From positions 1 to 22,640 of the forward strand of contig CAKOMC010000022.1 in the NCBI GenBank assembly GCA_934096535.1: DNA of 22,640 bases, read 5' to 3'. Under the pieces are notes generated by a model, which did no database searches, had not been told where the DNA came from, and worked only from the letters and a program-made list of their open reading frames with translations. The DNA is from an uncultured Bacilli bacterium. Lineage in GTDB: Bacteria; Bacillota_I; Bacilli_A; RF39; UBA660. Shown here piece after piece: positions 1 through 7,438 of this stretch. The position numbers and the translations under genes were made by a program. Every line of letters starts with the position of its first letter. Position 1 is the stretch's first letter.

Positions 1-67
1 TATAGGACTCGAACCTATGACCCCCTGCTTGTAAGGCAGGTGCTCTAACCAACTGAGCTAAGCGTCC
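1..67 (-). tRNA. tRNA-Val (anticodon UAC), 3' end cut by window edge
   Basis: Read on the minus strand, the sequence starts with the acceptor arm GGACGCU. It continues with the D arm (GCUC...GAGC), an anticodon stem CCUGC/GCAGG around the loop CUUACAA, and a T arm AUAGG-UUCGAGU-CCUAU. The loop places UAC as the anticodon, which reads GUA valine codons. The window stops one base into the 3' acceptor strand, so the last six acceptor bases, the discriminator base and any encoded CCA are outside. It lies downstream of spmB on the same strand, 137 bp away. No clear terminator is visible in the gap between them. Confidence 0.95.
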
Positions 68-204
68 GTACATACATTTCAAAATATACCATTTTATCAA
101 CAAATTGTCAATAAAAACAATATCCTTTTTCCTTAAAACTTTGTTTCTTCTTTCAAGGCATTTATAATTTATCAAATTTTTAAGCATAAGTCAATTACTT
201 AAAG

Positions 205-717
205 TTAATTTGTAAAAAAAATATGGCATAAAATGAAAGCCGCACCAATTCCGCAAAGATCAGCAAACAACCCCACCTTTAAGGCATACTTACTTTTAGA
301 AATTTTAACACTGCCAAAATACAAAGCCAACACATAAACAGTCGTATCGGTACACCCTTGTAAAACACTAGCAACCAACCCATAAAACGAATCAACACCG
401 TATTTTGTAAAAATATTATTCATAATAGCCAAAGAAGCATTCCCGGAAATTGGTCTTAAAAGAGCCATCGTTGCGACTTCATTAGGAATATTAATTCTAG
501 TAAATAAATTATTAAACGGACTTAATAAGAAGTTTATAACCCCACTTTTAACAAACAAATTAATAGCAAAAACCATTCCAACAACAGCCGGCACTATATC
601 AAATACCGTTTTAATCCCCTCTTTAGCCCCCTCTAAAAATTTATTATAAATATCAACTTTCTTAAAATAACTATAGATAATAATAATTAATACTAAAATA
701 GGAAGACAATAATCCAT
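205..717 (-). CDS. spmB: Spore maturation protein SpmB
   Basis: A 170-residue hydrophobic membrane protein of the nucleoside-recognition/gate-domain family, close in size to Bacillus subtilis SpmB (178 residues). In that organism SpmA and SpmB are needed for proper dehydration of the spore core and for heat resistance. Visible signs are about four hydrophobic segments, the stretch AEGAKEGIKTVFDIVP-like at residues 29-44 (here GAKEGIKTVFDIVPAVVGMV), the motif LRPISGNASLA near residue 90, and GCTDTTVYVLALYFG near residues 121-135. It starts 15 bp after the spmA stop and has a good AGGAG ribosome site, so it is the last gene of dacB-spmA-spmB, the same order as in B. subtilis. The family and synteny are strong. 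Activity in this organism is inferred. Confidence 0.93.
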   Translation of the reverse strand: MDYCLPILVLIIIIYSYFKKVDIYNKFLEGAKEGIKTVFDIVPAVVGMVFAINLFVKSGVINFLLSPFNNLFTRINIPNEVATMALLRPISGNASLAIMNNIFTKYGVDSFYGLVASVLQGCTDTTVYVLALYFGSVKISKSKYALKVGLFADLCGIGAAFILCHIFFTN

Positions 718-732
718 AAAACTCCTTTCTTT

Positions 733-1314
733 TTATCCCTTATTTTTCCTTCTAATAAGATAATCAAGAGTTAGTCCACATACTGATGATATAGCAGTGG
801 CAATAATACTTGGTAAGATAATACAATTAGGATTTAGACTACCATGAGCCATTCTAAGGGCTATTGTCGTCGTAGGAATTAAAGTAACTCCGGCGGTATT
901 TAAGACTAAAAAAGTTATCATAGCCGTCGAGGCCGTATCCTTATTAGTATTTTCTTCTTGCATACTAGCCATAGCCTTAAGACCAAACGGGGTTGCCGCC
1001 GAACCCATTCCTAACATATTACAAGCAATATTTGAAGCAATATAATCTAAAGACTTACTATTTTTATCTAAAGAAGGAAATAATTTACAAAGAAAGGGTC
1101 TTATTAATTTACCAAATTTTTCTAATAAACCACTAGAACTAGCCAGACTCATAATCCCCATCCATAATATAATAATAGGAGCCATATCTAAACAGAGATT
1201 TAAACCACTATAAACAGCATTTAATATTTCTTTATTAATAAACTCTCCGTTACCAGTTAAAAGGCTATATATAATAGCACTCCCGCATAAAAAGACCCAT
1301 ATTAAATTAATCAT
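733..1314 (-). CDS. spmA: Spore maturation protein SpmA
   Basis: A 193-residue polytopic membrane protein, matching the length of B. subtilis SpmA (196 residues). It carries the family's gate-domain features: DMAPIIILWMGIMSLAS near residues 43-59, then GKLIRPFLCKLFP, and the highly conserved SNIACNMLGMGSAATPFG near residues 93-110. SpmA works with SpmB in spore core dehydration. Known families suggest a membrane channel or transporter role, but the substrate is not established here. The start has an AAGGGG ribosome site about 5 bases upstream. It lies 32 bp after the dacB stop and 15 bp before spmB, consistent with one transcript. Confidence 0.93.
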   Translation of the reverse strand: MINLIWVFLCGSAIIYSLLTGNGEFINKEILNAVYSGLNLCLDMAPIIILWMGIMSLASSSGLLEKFGKLIRPFLCKLFPSLDKNSKSLDYIASNIACNMLGMGSAATPFGLKAMASMQEENTNKDTASTAMITFLVLNTAGVTLIPTTTIALRMAHGSLNPNCIILPSIIATAISSVCGLTLDYLIRRKNKG

Positions 1315-1346
1315 ATATCCCCTTTTTACTTCTTATTTTAAAGAAG

Positions 1347-2435
1347 TTACTTTTCCCAAAATTTTAAAAACTTAATTATTCTTTTTAAAAGACTTTCTTT
1401 ATCTTTAGAGTTATTCTTTTTATCATTATCTTTACTAACATAAATAGGTTCTTTACTAATTATTTTATTATCTAATTTTATTAAACAATATCCTACTACT
1501 TCTTTATCTTCATACCTTGTTTTCTTTTCTAACTCATAGTTTATAGTTATTTGTTTTTCTTCTGAAGGCGTTAACAAAACATTAATATCTTTAGCGATAT
1601 ATAAGTTATCATAAAGCACATTATTAGGAACATTGATTTTACCTTTTTTTAAAATTGTAACCTTATTATATTTCTTAAAATTTTTTTCATATAAATACTT
1701 ATGAGTAGCAAAGTCATCAGGATCATTTAAGGTTACTATTACTAATCTTTTATCATCTTTTAAAGCCGCAGTTACTAAGGTTCTTCGGGCTAGTTTAGTA
1801 AAACCAGTTTTTCCGGCAATCGTATATTTATAACTAGTTAATAATTTATTTTTATTATACCAATCATAAGTTTTATAATTAGTAGTAACTATATGTCTTT
1901 TAGTCCCACTAATTTCAACGAAATCCCTATTATTAATAGCATAACTCATCAGTAAAGCCATGTCATAAGCTGTCGAAGTATTACCCTGCTTTTTTTCATT
2001 TTCTAAGCCACTCGAGTTTATAAAGGTTGTACTGGTCATTCCTATTTCCTTAGCTTTATCATTCATCATTTGGACAAATTTATCCATATTACCCGCTATT
2101 ACATTAGCAATCTCAATAGCGGCATCATTACCACTTCTTAAAAGCAGACCATATAATAAATCTCTTAAAGTTATTTCTTCATCTATTTCGATATATATAT
2201 TAGAGCCATAAGCTTTTAAGACATCTTTATCCACTTTTATTTTTTCATCTAATACCCCATTTTCAAGAGCAATTATGGCCGTCATTATTTTAGTAGTACT
2301 AGCAATAAGTTTTTTTTCTTGCGTATTAGCGCCTTCTATTACTCTTTTACTATCAGCATCCATGACGATATAACTAGAAGTTCCATAAACTTTAAGAGGA
2401 ATTAAAAAAAGAATAAGTAACCATAAGTATTTCAT
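1347..2435 (-). CDS. dacB: D-alanyl-D-alanine carboxypeptidase (DacB/DacF-type PBP)
   Basis: A serine peptidase S11 family protein of 362 residues that trims the terminal D-Ala of peptidoglycan stem peptides. All three active-site motifs are present: STTK at residues 46-49 (nucleophile Ser46), SGN at 101-103 and KTG at 209-211. Residues 1-18 form a signal peptide. A C-terminal beta-rich region from about 250 ends in a Lys-rich segment with a short amphipathic tail (LLKRIIKFLKFWEK), which probably anchors it to the membrane. It heads the operon dacB-spmA-spmB. In B. subtilis the same operon is sporulation-specific and DacB lowers cross-linking in spore cortex. The start has the ribosome site GGTGAT five bases upstream. 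Symbol dacB rests on operon context; a vegetative DacA/DacF role cannot be excluded. Confidence 0.9.
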   Translation of the reverse strand: MKYLWLLILFLIPLKVYGTSSYIVMDADSKRVIEGANTQEKKLIASTTKIMTAIIALENGVLDEKIKVDKDVLKAYGSNIYIEIDEEITLRDLLYGLLLRSGNDAAIEIANVIAGNMDKFVQMMNDKAKEIGMTSTTFINSSGLENEKKQGNTSTAYDMALLMSYAINNRDFVEISGTKRHIVTTNYKTYDWYNKNKLLTSYKYTIAGKTGFTKLARRTLVTAALKDDKRLVIVTLNDPDDFATHKYLYEKNFKKYNKVTILKKGKINVPNNVLYDNLYIAKDINVLLTPSEEKQITINYELEKKTRYEDKEVVGYCLIKLDNKIISKEPIYVSKDNDKKNNSKDKESLLKRIIKFLKFWEK

Positions 2436-2501
2436 ATAGTATCACCTAAATAACTATATGAGTTATAACTTAATAGTAGACTTATTCTTAAATATATTTT
2501 C

Positions 2502-2699
2502 TTAGTAAGAAATATCGCTTTTATAAACTTCAATTACTGGTCTTACGCCTAAAATACCATCCTTATTAGCAGGAGCACTATGAACTCTTCTAGCAGTGGC
2601 ATAGAAAAACCAATCATAACTAGACTGTGTAAATCTAGGGGTTTCTAACCAAAAGCCATCAAAATTAGAAGTGTTTTTAGTTGTAAAATTGGTGTATGA
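2502..2699 (-). pseudogene. C-terminal relic of a secreted surface protein
   Basis: Translating the minus strand gives about 65 sense codons ending in TAA, with no start codon and an in-frame stop just upstream (2700-2702). The peptide contains FDGFWLETPRF, then FFYATARRVHSAP, and near its end GILGVRPVIEVYKSDISY. The pattern of an aromatic-Leu motif followed by a closing GV(R/K)PVI segment matches the end of the intact surface protein at 15418-16698 (QWWLMSAVDYYGG, DGVKPVINLKQG). I read this as the surviving C-terminus of a related gene whose 5' part has been lost. It lies 66 bp upstream of dacB in the same direction. Confidence 0.6.
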
Positions 2700-2989
2700 T
2701 TAACTTATGATAATGCCTTAAGTATTAACTTTAAGACAATTTCCAAAGTTATTGACAGAATTTTGCTAGTTAACTAACAGCAACTTTAATTAAAAAAAAT
2801 AGTATCTGTTAGATAAAATAAATCCTCTTTATTTAATTTAATGTTTTTAATTATTATTTTAATCTTTACTTTATAATCACCTATTTGGTAGCAATATTTG
2901 ATAACTTATATCTTTTTATATTTTACTTGATTTTACATTGCGTTTATTTTTAGTGAATTTAATATTAAGGATAGACTTAAATAATTTAA
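2700..2989. other. AT-rich decayed intergenic stretch
   Basis: No intact gene is visible. On the minus strand a roughly 40-codon open stretch (about 2780-2900) includes GDYKVKIKIIIKNIKLNK and ends in a stop. It has no convincing start and I cannot assign it to a family. On the plus strand a short reading (2700-2775) contains YDNALSINFKTI, which faintly recalls the YDNA segment of IS3-type transposases, but it is only 24 codons long. The stretch is probably what is left of the gene whose C-terminus survives at 2502-2699. Confidence 0.4.
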
Positions 2990-3175
2990 TTATTTTCTTT
3001 TAATTAAAGAATATAAACTTAGTAAAAATAAAATAAACCAGATATTAAAGAGAATGTACTTTAAATATTCTATAAAAGTATAACCTATTACTAACATATT
3101 AAGGTTTAAAAAAGCAAATACTAAGTAATTACTTATAAAAAGAGTACTAATTAATTTAATAAATATTATATTCAT
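2990..3175 (-). CDS. Possible small hydrophobic membrane protein (doubtful)
   Basis: A 61-codon ORF with two hydrophobic stretches (about residues 4-30 and 38-57) ending in SLIKRK, which would give a two-helix membrane peptide with a cytoplasmic basic tail. No Shine-Dalgarno is visible upstream of the ATG, and the whole stretch is extremely AT-rich, where hydrophobic ORFs arise by chance. It is divergent from uppP with 56 bp between the starts. No family recognised. It may be part of the decayed region to its left. Confidence 0.25.
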   Translation of the reverse strand: MNIIFIKLISTLFISNYLVFAFLNLNMLVIGYTFIEYLKYILFNIWFILFLLSLYSLIKRK

Positions 3176-3186
3176 AATAAAATATA

Positions 3187-3215
3187 TTTCTATTTTAGAA
3201 AAAATATTATATAAT
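3187..3215 (+). promoter_or_regulatory. Likely promoter of uppP
   Basis: A perfect -10 hexamer TATAAT (3210-3215) lies 17 bases after a weak -35 TTTCTA (3187-3192). The predicted start of transcription, near 3222, falls on the ribosome site, so the leader would be only about ten bases. Confidence 0.4.
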
Positions 3216-3231
3216 TAACTAGGTGATTTTG

Positions 3232-4044
3232 ATGGAATTAATTAAGTATGTGATCTTAGGTATTATCCAAGGTTTAACAGAACCACTCCCTATTTCTAGT
3301 AGTGGTCATTTATTAATATTTAGAGAATTATTTAATACTAATATGTTTAATGATTTAAACTTTGAAGTTATGGTTAATTTTGGTTCATTTATTGCGATTT
3401 TAATTATCTTCTGGAAAGATATTGTTAGACTAGTAACTAGCTTTTTTAAATATTTATTTGCTGATAAAAAAGAAAAAAAGAAATACTATGAAGATTTTAA
3501 ATATTGTATGCTAATTGTTGTGGGATCTATTCCGGTTGGTATCATTGGTTTAATATTTAAAGATAAGATTGAGGCATTTGCTAGTGTTAAAGAAGTAGGT
3601 TTTGCTCTTCTAATTACAGCCTTAGCATTATTCATCGTAAAAAATAGTAAGGGTAAGAAAAAAGATAATGAAATAACTTATAAAGATGCTATTATCATTG
3701 GTTTATTTCAAATGTGCGCCTTACTTCCTGGGCTATCTCGCAGTGGGATGGTACTAGTGGGATGCTTACTTTGTGGTTTAAATAGGGAATCTTCCTTAAA
3801 ATATACTTTTATGTTATATTTTCCCGTTTCCGTTGCTTCCTTTGGTTTAAGTAGTATTGATGTTTTAAAGAGTGGCATTGCTAGTAATTTATTATTAGGT
3901 TACTTCTTAGGTATGGTTGCTGCGGGAATTGTAACTTACTTTACTTACCAATGGTTATCTAAAATTGTGCAAAATGGCAAGTTATGGAAATTTTCTATTT
4001 ACTGTGTAGTTGTAGCCTTATTTATCTTTATTTACTTTAGATAG
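3232..4044 (+). CDS. uppP: Undecaprenyl-diphosphatase UppP/BacA
   Basis: An integral membrane phosphatase of about 270 residues that dephosphorylates undecaprenyl diphosphate so the lipid carrier can be reused for peptidoglycan and other wall polymers. The two signature motifs are clear: GLTEPLPISSSGHL near the N-terminus and LPGLSRSGM near the middle. Several hydrophobic helices follow the usual pattern and the length is normal. An in-frame GTG at 3223 would add three residues, but the GGTGAT just before ATG 3232 is a good ribosome site, so 3232 is chosen. The gene stands alone on the plus strand and converges on the transketolase-like gene. Overexpressed homologues confer bacitracin resistance. 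Confidence 0.95.
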   Translation: MELIKYVILGIIQGLTEPLPISSSGHLLIFRELFNTNMFNDLNFEVMVNFGSFIAILIIFWKDIVRLVTSFFKYLFADKKEKKKYYEDFKYCMLIVVGSIPVGIIGLIFKDKIEAFASVKEVGFALLITALALFIVKNSKGKKKDNEITYKDAIIIGLFQMCALLPGLSRSGMVLVGCLLCGLNRESSLKYTFMLYFPVSVASFGLSSIDVLKSGIASNLLLGYFLGMVAAGIVTYFTYQWLSKIVQNGKLWKFSIYCVVVALFIFIYFR

Positions 4045-4058
4045 TATCTATAATCACT

Positions 4059-4088
4059 AAAAGACTTATCGAATTTGATAAGTCTTTT
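4059..4088. terminator. Bidirectional terminator, uppP / transketolase-like gene
   Basis: A 12-bp perfect hairpin (AAAAGACTTATC, loop GAATTT, GATAAGTCTTTT) has a T-run on each strand. It sits between the converging ends of uppP and the transketolase-like gene and would serve both. Confidence 0.85.
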
Positions 4089-4123
4089 TAAATTATAAAT
4101 TAATATATTTTACAGGATTACTT

Positions 4124-6097
4124 TTATTTTTTTAAAATATTATTTATTTTAGACTTAATACTTTCTTTGTCAAAGCCTAACTGTTGCATGCTTTCGTTAA
4201 CACTACCACTAGGCATTACATCTTCAATACCAATGATATTATCATAAGAAGTATAACGACACCACATATCTTTACCCGAAGATTCTAACACAATAACTTT
4301 GCCAACCAAAAGAGAATTTTTATCACTATCACTCATTTTATCTAAAAGATTCTTACATGGTACCGAAACTACTCTTAAATCAAGGCCTTCTTTCATTAAT
4401 TCCTCGGCAACAACTAAAGTTAAAGTAATATCAAAACCACTACTCAATACGGTTGCAACATTACTCTTGCTTTCCCTAATAATATAAGCCCCCTTACTAG
4501 CGTCGGTTACTTTGCTTCCCTTTAAAATATGCGTTATTTCCCCACTTAAAATCAAACAAGTAGTCTGTTTAGCTTTTAAAATTGTGCCCCAAACGCCGAT
4601 AATCTCATTAATATCACTAGGTCTAAAAACTAAAACATGGGGTATATTTCTTAATACATTAAGTACCTCAAAACTTGATTCCACAGCGCCCTTCTTGGAA
4701 TTACTAAAACCATCATGAGTAAAAATATAACAAACCGGCAAATTCATTAATGAATTCATTTTTATATCTTCTAGCATACTATAAGCATATCTTAAATGGG
4801 TTGCTGCAAAGGTTTGAAAACCGTAAGTAGAAATCCCGCTTACAATACTACCCATCGCGTTTTCTCTAACGCCAAAAGTTATATTGCGTCCCAGATAATT
4901 TTTAGAGGTAAAATTAGCTTCCTTACTTAAATTAACGCGACAACTAGAAGCCATATCACTTGAACCCCCTAAAATAAAGGAAATCTTATCAGCCAAAATA
5001 TTTAAAATTTTATTATTGGATTCTGTCATTTCTTCTTGATAAGTATTTTGAATTTTAAAACTATTCATATCAATATTAAAACCAATATCTTTATTATCAG
5101 CAAAATTAACCAGCATTCTAATTTCATTTGACGGATATTTTGCCATCGCATCATGATATTCCTGCCATAATTTGAACTTCCTACCAACTCTATTTTGAAT
5201 ATGTTTACGATAACTATCTAATAATTTATCATCAACATTAAACTTTTCTGTACTAAAGCCATATTTTCTCTTTAAATTTTCTAAATCATCTTTTGTTAAA
5301 GGGTGGTCATGAACAATATTAGTATTTTGATTGAACGAATCTTTACCAATAACAGTTTTAATTTCAATTAAACTAGGTTTATTAGTTACTCTTTTAGCTC
5401 TTTTAATAGCTTTATCAACTTTATCAACTGACGAACCTTCACCAACATAATCGGTTTGCCAACCCATACTGGAAAACTTTTTTAAAATATCATCAATACT
5501 AGATTTTTCTAAATTATTATCCATCGTCATGTTATTAGAATCATATAACACAATCAAATTACCCAAGTTATAAAGTCCCGCCAAAGAAGCTGCTTCCATC
5601 AAAAGTCCTGATTCTATATCGCCATCACTTATTAAACAATAAATATAATGGTTAATCAACTTTTGACTCTTAATATATTTACTTAGTAAACTCTGATAAT
5701 ATTTTTCTCCCATGGCCATACCTACAGCGGCACTAAAACCATACCCTGATGGTCCCGTCGTTAAATCAATACCATTAGTCTTTAACATATCATTTAAAAG
5801 AGGTGTCTTACTATTTGGTTGCCCAAACTTTTTTAAATCTTCTAAAGTAATATCAAAACCCGCCATATACATATTAGCATACACAAGACCCGTTGCATGA
5901 GCCGCTGACAAAACTAGACGATCACGATTCAACCACTGTGGAGAAGTTGGCATAATGTTTAGATGTTCAGTAAAAAGTGTATAAATAATACTGCTAGCTC
6001 CCAAAGAAATACCTGGATATCCAGCGCCAGCCGCATCTATCATATCAACACTAAGTATCTTTAATAAATTCAAATATTTTTTTGTCTCTTCTTTCAT
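4124..6097 (-). CDS. Divergent transketolase-like ThDP enzyme
   Basis: A 657-residue protein with full transketolase architecture: an N-terminal ThDP-binding domain (about 1-275), a PYR domain (about 350-515) and a C-terminal domain. Cofactor features are partly kept: SDGD at 157-160 with YDSNN (Asn188) for metal/diphosphate binding, and the catalytic Glu412 in FGVREN. His67 (SAAHAT), His263 and His461 (FTHDG) are also present. Several residues used by known transketolases for sugar phosphates are changed. The GHPG His is Tyr27 (GAGYPG), the GHPE His is absent (KTPLLND), GPLGQG is GPSGYG, D-GPTHQ is KKGAVES (Asp and His lost), and the phosphate-binding Arg of LSRQ is Gly519. It is therefore unlikely to be a plain pentose-phosphate transketolase. 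It lies 79 bp downstream of the UgtP-like gene. Confidence 0.85.
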   Translation of the reverse strand: MKEETKKYLNLLKILSVDMIDAAGAGYPGISLGASSIIYTLFTEHLNIMPTSPQWLNRDRLVLSAAHATGLVYANMYMAGFDITLEDLKKFGQPNSKTPLLNDMLKTNGIDLTTGPSGYGFSAAVGMAMGEKYYQSLLSKYIKSQKLINHYIYCLISDGDIESGLLMEAASLAGLYNLGNLIVLYDSNNMTMDNNLEKSSIDDILKKFSSMGWQTDYVGEGSSVDKVDKAIKRAKRVTNKPSLIEIKTVIGKDSFNQNTNIVHDHPLTKDDLENLKRKYGFSTEKFNVDDKLLDSYRKHIQNRVGRKFKLWQEYHDAMAKYPSNEIRMLVNFADNKDIGFNIDMNSFKIQNTYQEEMTESNNKILNILADKISFILGGSSDMASSCRVNLSKEANFTSKNYLGRNITFGVRENAMGSIVSGISTYGFQTFAATHLRYAYSMLEDIKMNSLMNLPVCYIFTHDGFSNSKKGAVESSFEVLNVLRNIPHVLVFRPSDINEIIGVWGTILKAKQTTCLILSGEITHILKGSKVTDASKGAYIIRESKSNVATVLSSGFDITLTLVVAEELMKEGLDLRVVSVPCKNLLDKMSDSDKNSLLVGKVIVLESSGKDMWCRYTSYDNIIGIEDVMPSGSVNESMQQLGFDKESIKSKINNILKK

Positions 6098-6176
6098 AAT
6101 ACCACTTTATCCTTTTTACTTTTGTCTTTAATTTAATCTTTTTGATTTTTCCTTATCATTATTTTTTAATATTAAT

Positions 6177-7319
6177 TTAATTATTATTTTCTAAAAGGTC
6201 ATTACACAATTTATATAGTTTTGCCATAGCATCTTTATTATCGTTTTTAGCCATATTATTTTGCATGTTTTTTAAAATACTTGGATTATTAACTATATTT
6301 TTAATTTCTCTAGTCAACCCAAAAGAAGTTCTAAAACGCTTGCCATAACCATTTTTGGTAAAAAATTTATAATTAGCAATTTCTTGACCGCCACTTGCAT
6401 TTATCATCATAATAGGTTTATGAAAATATAAACACTCCGTTGACTGGGCTCCACCTGGTTTCGAAATCACAAAATCACTTACTTGTAAAATTTCTGGAAC
6501 ATTAGTTATAAAGCCTAAAGTATGGACATTAGTAATATGATTATTGGCAATATAATTATCCACAATTTCTTTACTCTTTTTATTATTTCCAGCAATATAA
6601 ATAATATCTAAATCCAGATTATTTTTCATAAGTCTTTTAATATAAGGAATTGAAGCAGTCGAACCATTACCACCACCACCAAAGAATGTTACTACTAAGC
6701 GGTCGCCTTTGATTCCCAATTTTTTTAATAAATTTTCTTTTTTAAAATTATTATCTACAATTGGGGCAATAGGAATCCCTAACGGTTTTATTTTTTTCTT
6801 ATCTATTCCTCTTTTTACTAAAAACGGTACTTCACTCTTATCGCCAACAATTAAATAATCATCACATTTATAATCATTAAGCCATAGTTCACACGACTCA
6901 TAATCGGTAACTACAGTAACTAATCTAGAATTAATTAAACCTTTATGATTATAATGACTTATCAAACTACTTCCAAAAAAATGGGTAGCAATTGTTAAAT
7001 CCGGATTAAAATCAGCAAGAATTTTTCGCATTCTTTTATTTTTGAACAAAGTTGTAGAAATATAATCAGCTAAGTATCCTCCAATCACCGTATTACTACT
7101 TTTATAAAACATATCATGAATAAATGGTGTTTTTAACATAAAAAAGGAATTGACTTTTTGACTAACCTTTCCAATTAAAGGCATTGCATAATCCATTAAA
7201 TCAACGCATTTAATTTCCAAATTACTGTTTTGTTCTAAAAAATACCTTTCAATATATTTTCCTATTGCTTTATGACCATTACCATAAGAAGCATAGATTA
7301 TTAATATTTTCTTTTTCAT
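6177..7319 (-). CDS. UgtP/MGDG-synthase family diacylglycerol glycosyltransferase
   Basis: A 380-residue GT-B glycosyltransferase of family GT28, which transfers glucose (or galactose) from a UDP-sugar to diacylglycerol to make glycolipids and lipoteichoic acid anchors. The N-terminal domain starts with YASYGNGHKA (GNGH at 13-16). The donor-binding domain carries GGGGNGS (214-220), LGFITNVPEILQVSDFVISK and SKPGGAQSTE (286-295), then GGQEIANYKFF, all aligning with B. subtilis UgtP. One difference stands out: the TDFCLHKIW segment of UgtP reads TDYESCELW (138-146), replacing a conserved His by Cys. The ribosome site AGAGG is six bases before the ATG. It may share a transcript with the transketolase-like gene downstream. 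MurG-like activity is less likely given the N-terminal pattern. Confidence 0.85.
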   Translation of the reverse strand: MKKKILIIYASYGNGHKAIGKYIERYFLEQNSNLEIKCVDLMDYAMPLIGKVSQKVNSFFMLKTPFIHDMFYKSSNTVIGGYLADYISTTLFKNKRMRKILADFNPDLTIATHFFGSSLISHYNHKGLINSRLVTVVTDYESCELWLNDYKCDDYLIVGDKSEVPFLVKRGIDKKKIKPLGIPIAPIVDNNFKKENLLKKLGIKGDRLVVTFFGGGGNGSTASIPYIKRLMKNNLDLDIIYIAGNNKKSKEIVDNYIANNHITNVHTLGFITNVPEILQVSDFVISKPGGAQSTECLYFHKPIMMINASGGQEIANYKFFTKNGYGKRFRTSFGLTREIKNIVNNPSILKNMQNNMAKNDNKDAMAKLYKLCNDLLENNN

Positions 7320-7354
7320 ATTTATCCTCTAAGTTAATTATACTAAAAACCCAC

Positions 7355-7397
7355 AAAAAAGTATAGAACCAATCCATTACCGATTTATCTATACTTT
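7355..7397 (-). terminator. Terminator after the alpha/beta hydrolase gene
   Basis: On the minus strand AAAGTATAGA pairs with TCTATACTTT (plus-strand arms 7358-7367 and 7388-7397) across a 20-base loop and runs into TTTTTT. It separates the hydrolase gene from the UgtP-like gene. A perfect TATAAT at 7337-7342 just beyond it may restart transcription for the latter. Confidence 0.7.
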
Positions 7398-7438
7398 ACA
7401 AATTTATTCATACTTTTCTAATACATTAAAATTATTTT

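Noticed and set aside
2436..2470. Sigma-E-like promoter before dacB
   Set aside because: CATATAGT loosely resembles a sigma-E -10 element, but no matching -35 lies at 14-15 bases, so it cannot be told from background AT-rich sequence.
2700..2775. Plus-strand reading with YDNALSINFKTI, recalling the YDNA segment of IS3 transposases
   Set aside because: Only 24 codons, bounded by stops, with no neighbouring transposase motifs or terminal repeats.
7337..7342. TATAAT before the UgtP-like gene as a separate promoter feature
   Set aside because: The -10 is perfect but no acceptable -35 is seen and the start would fall on the ribosome site; noted only in the terminator entry.
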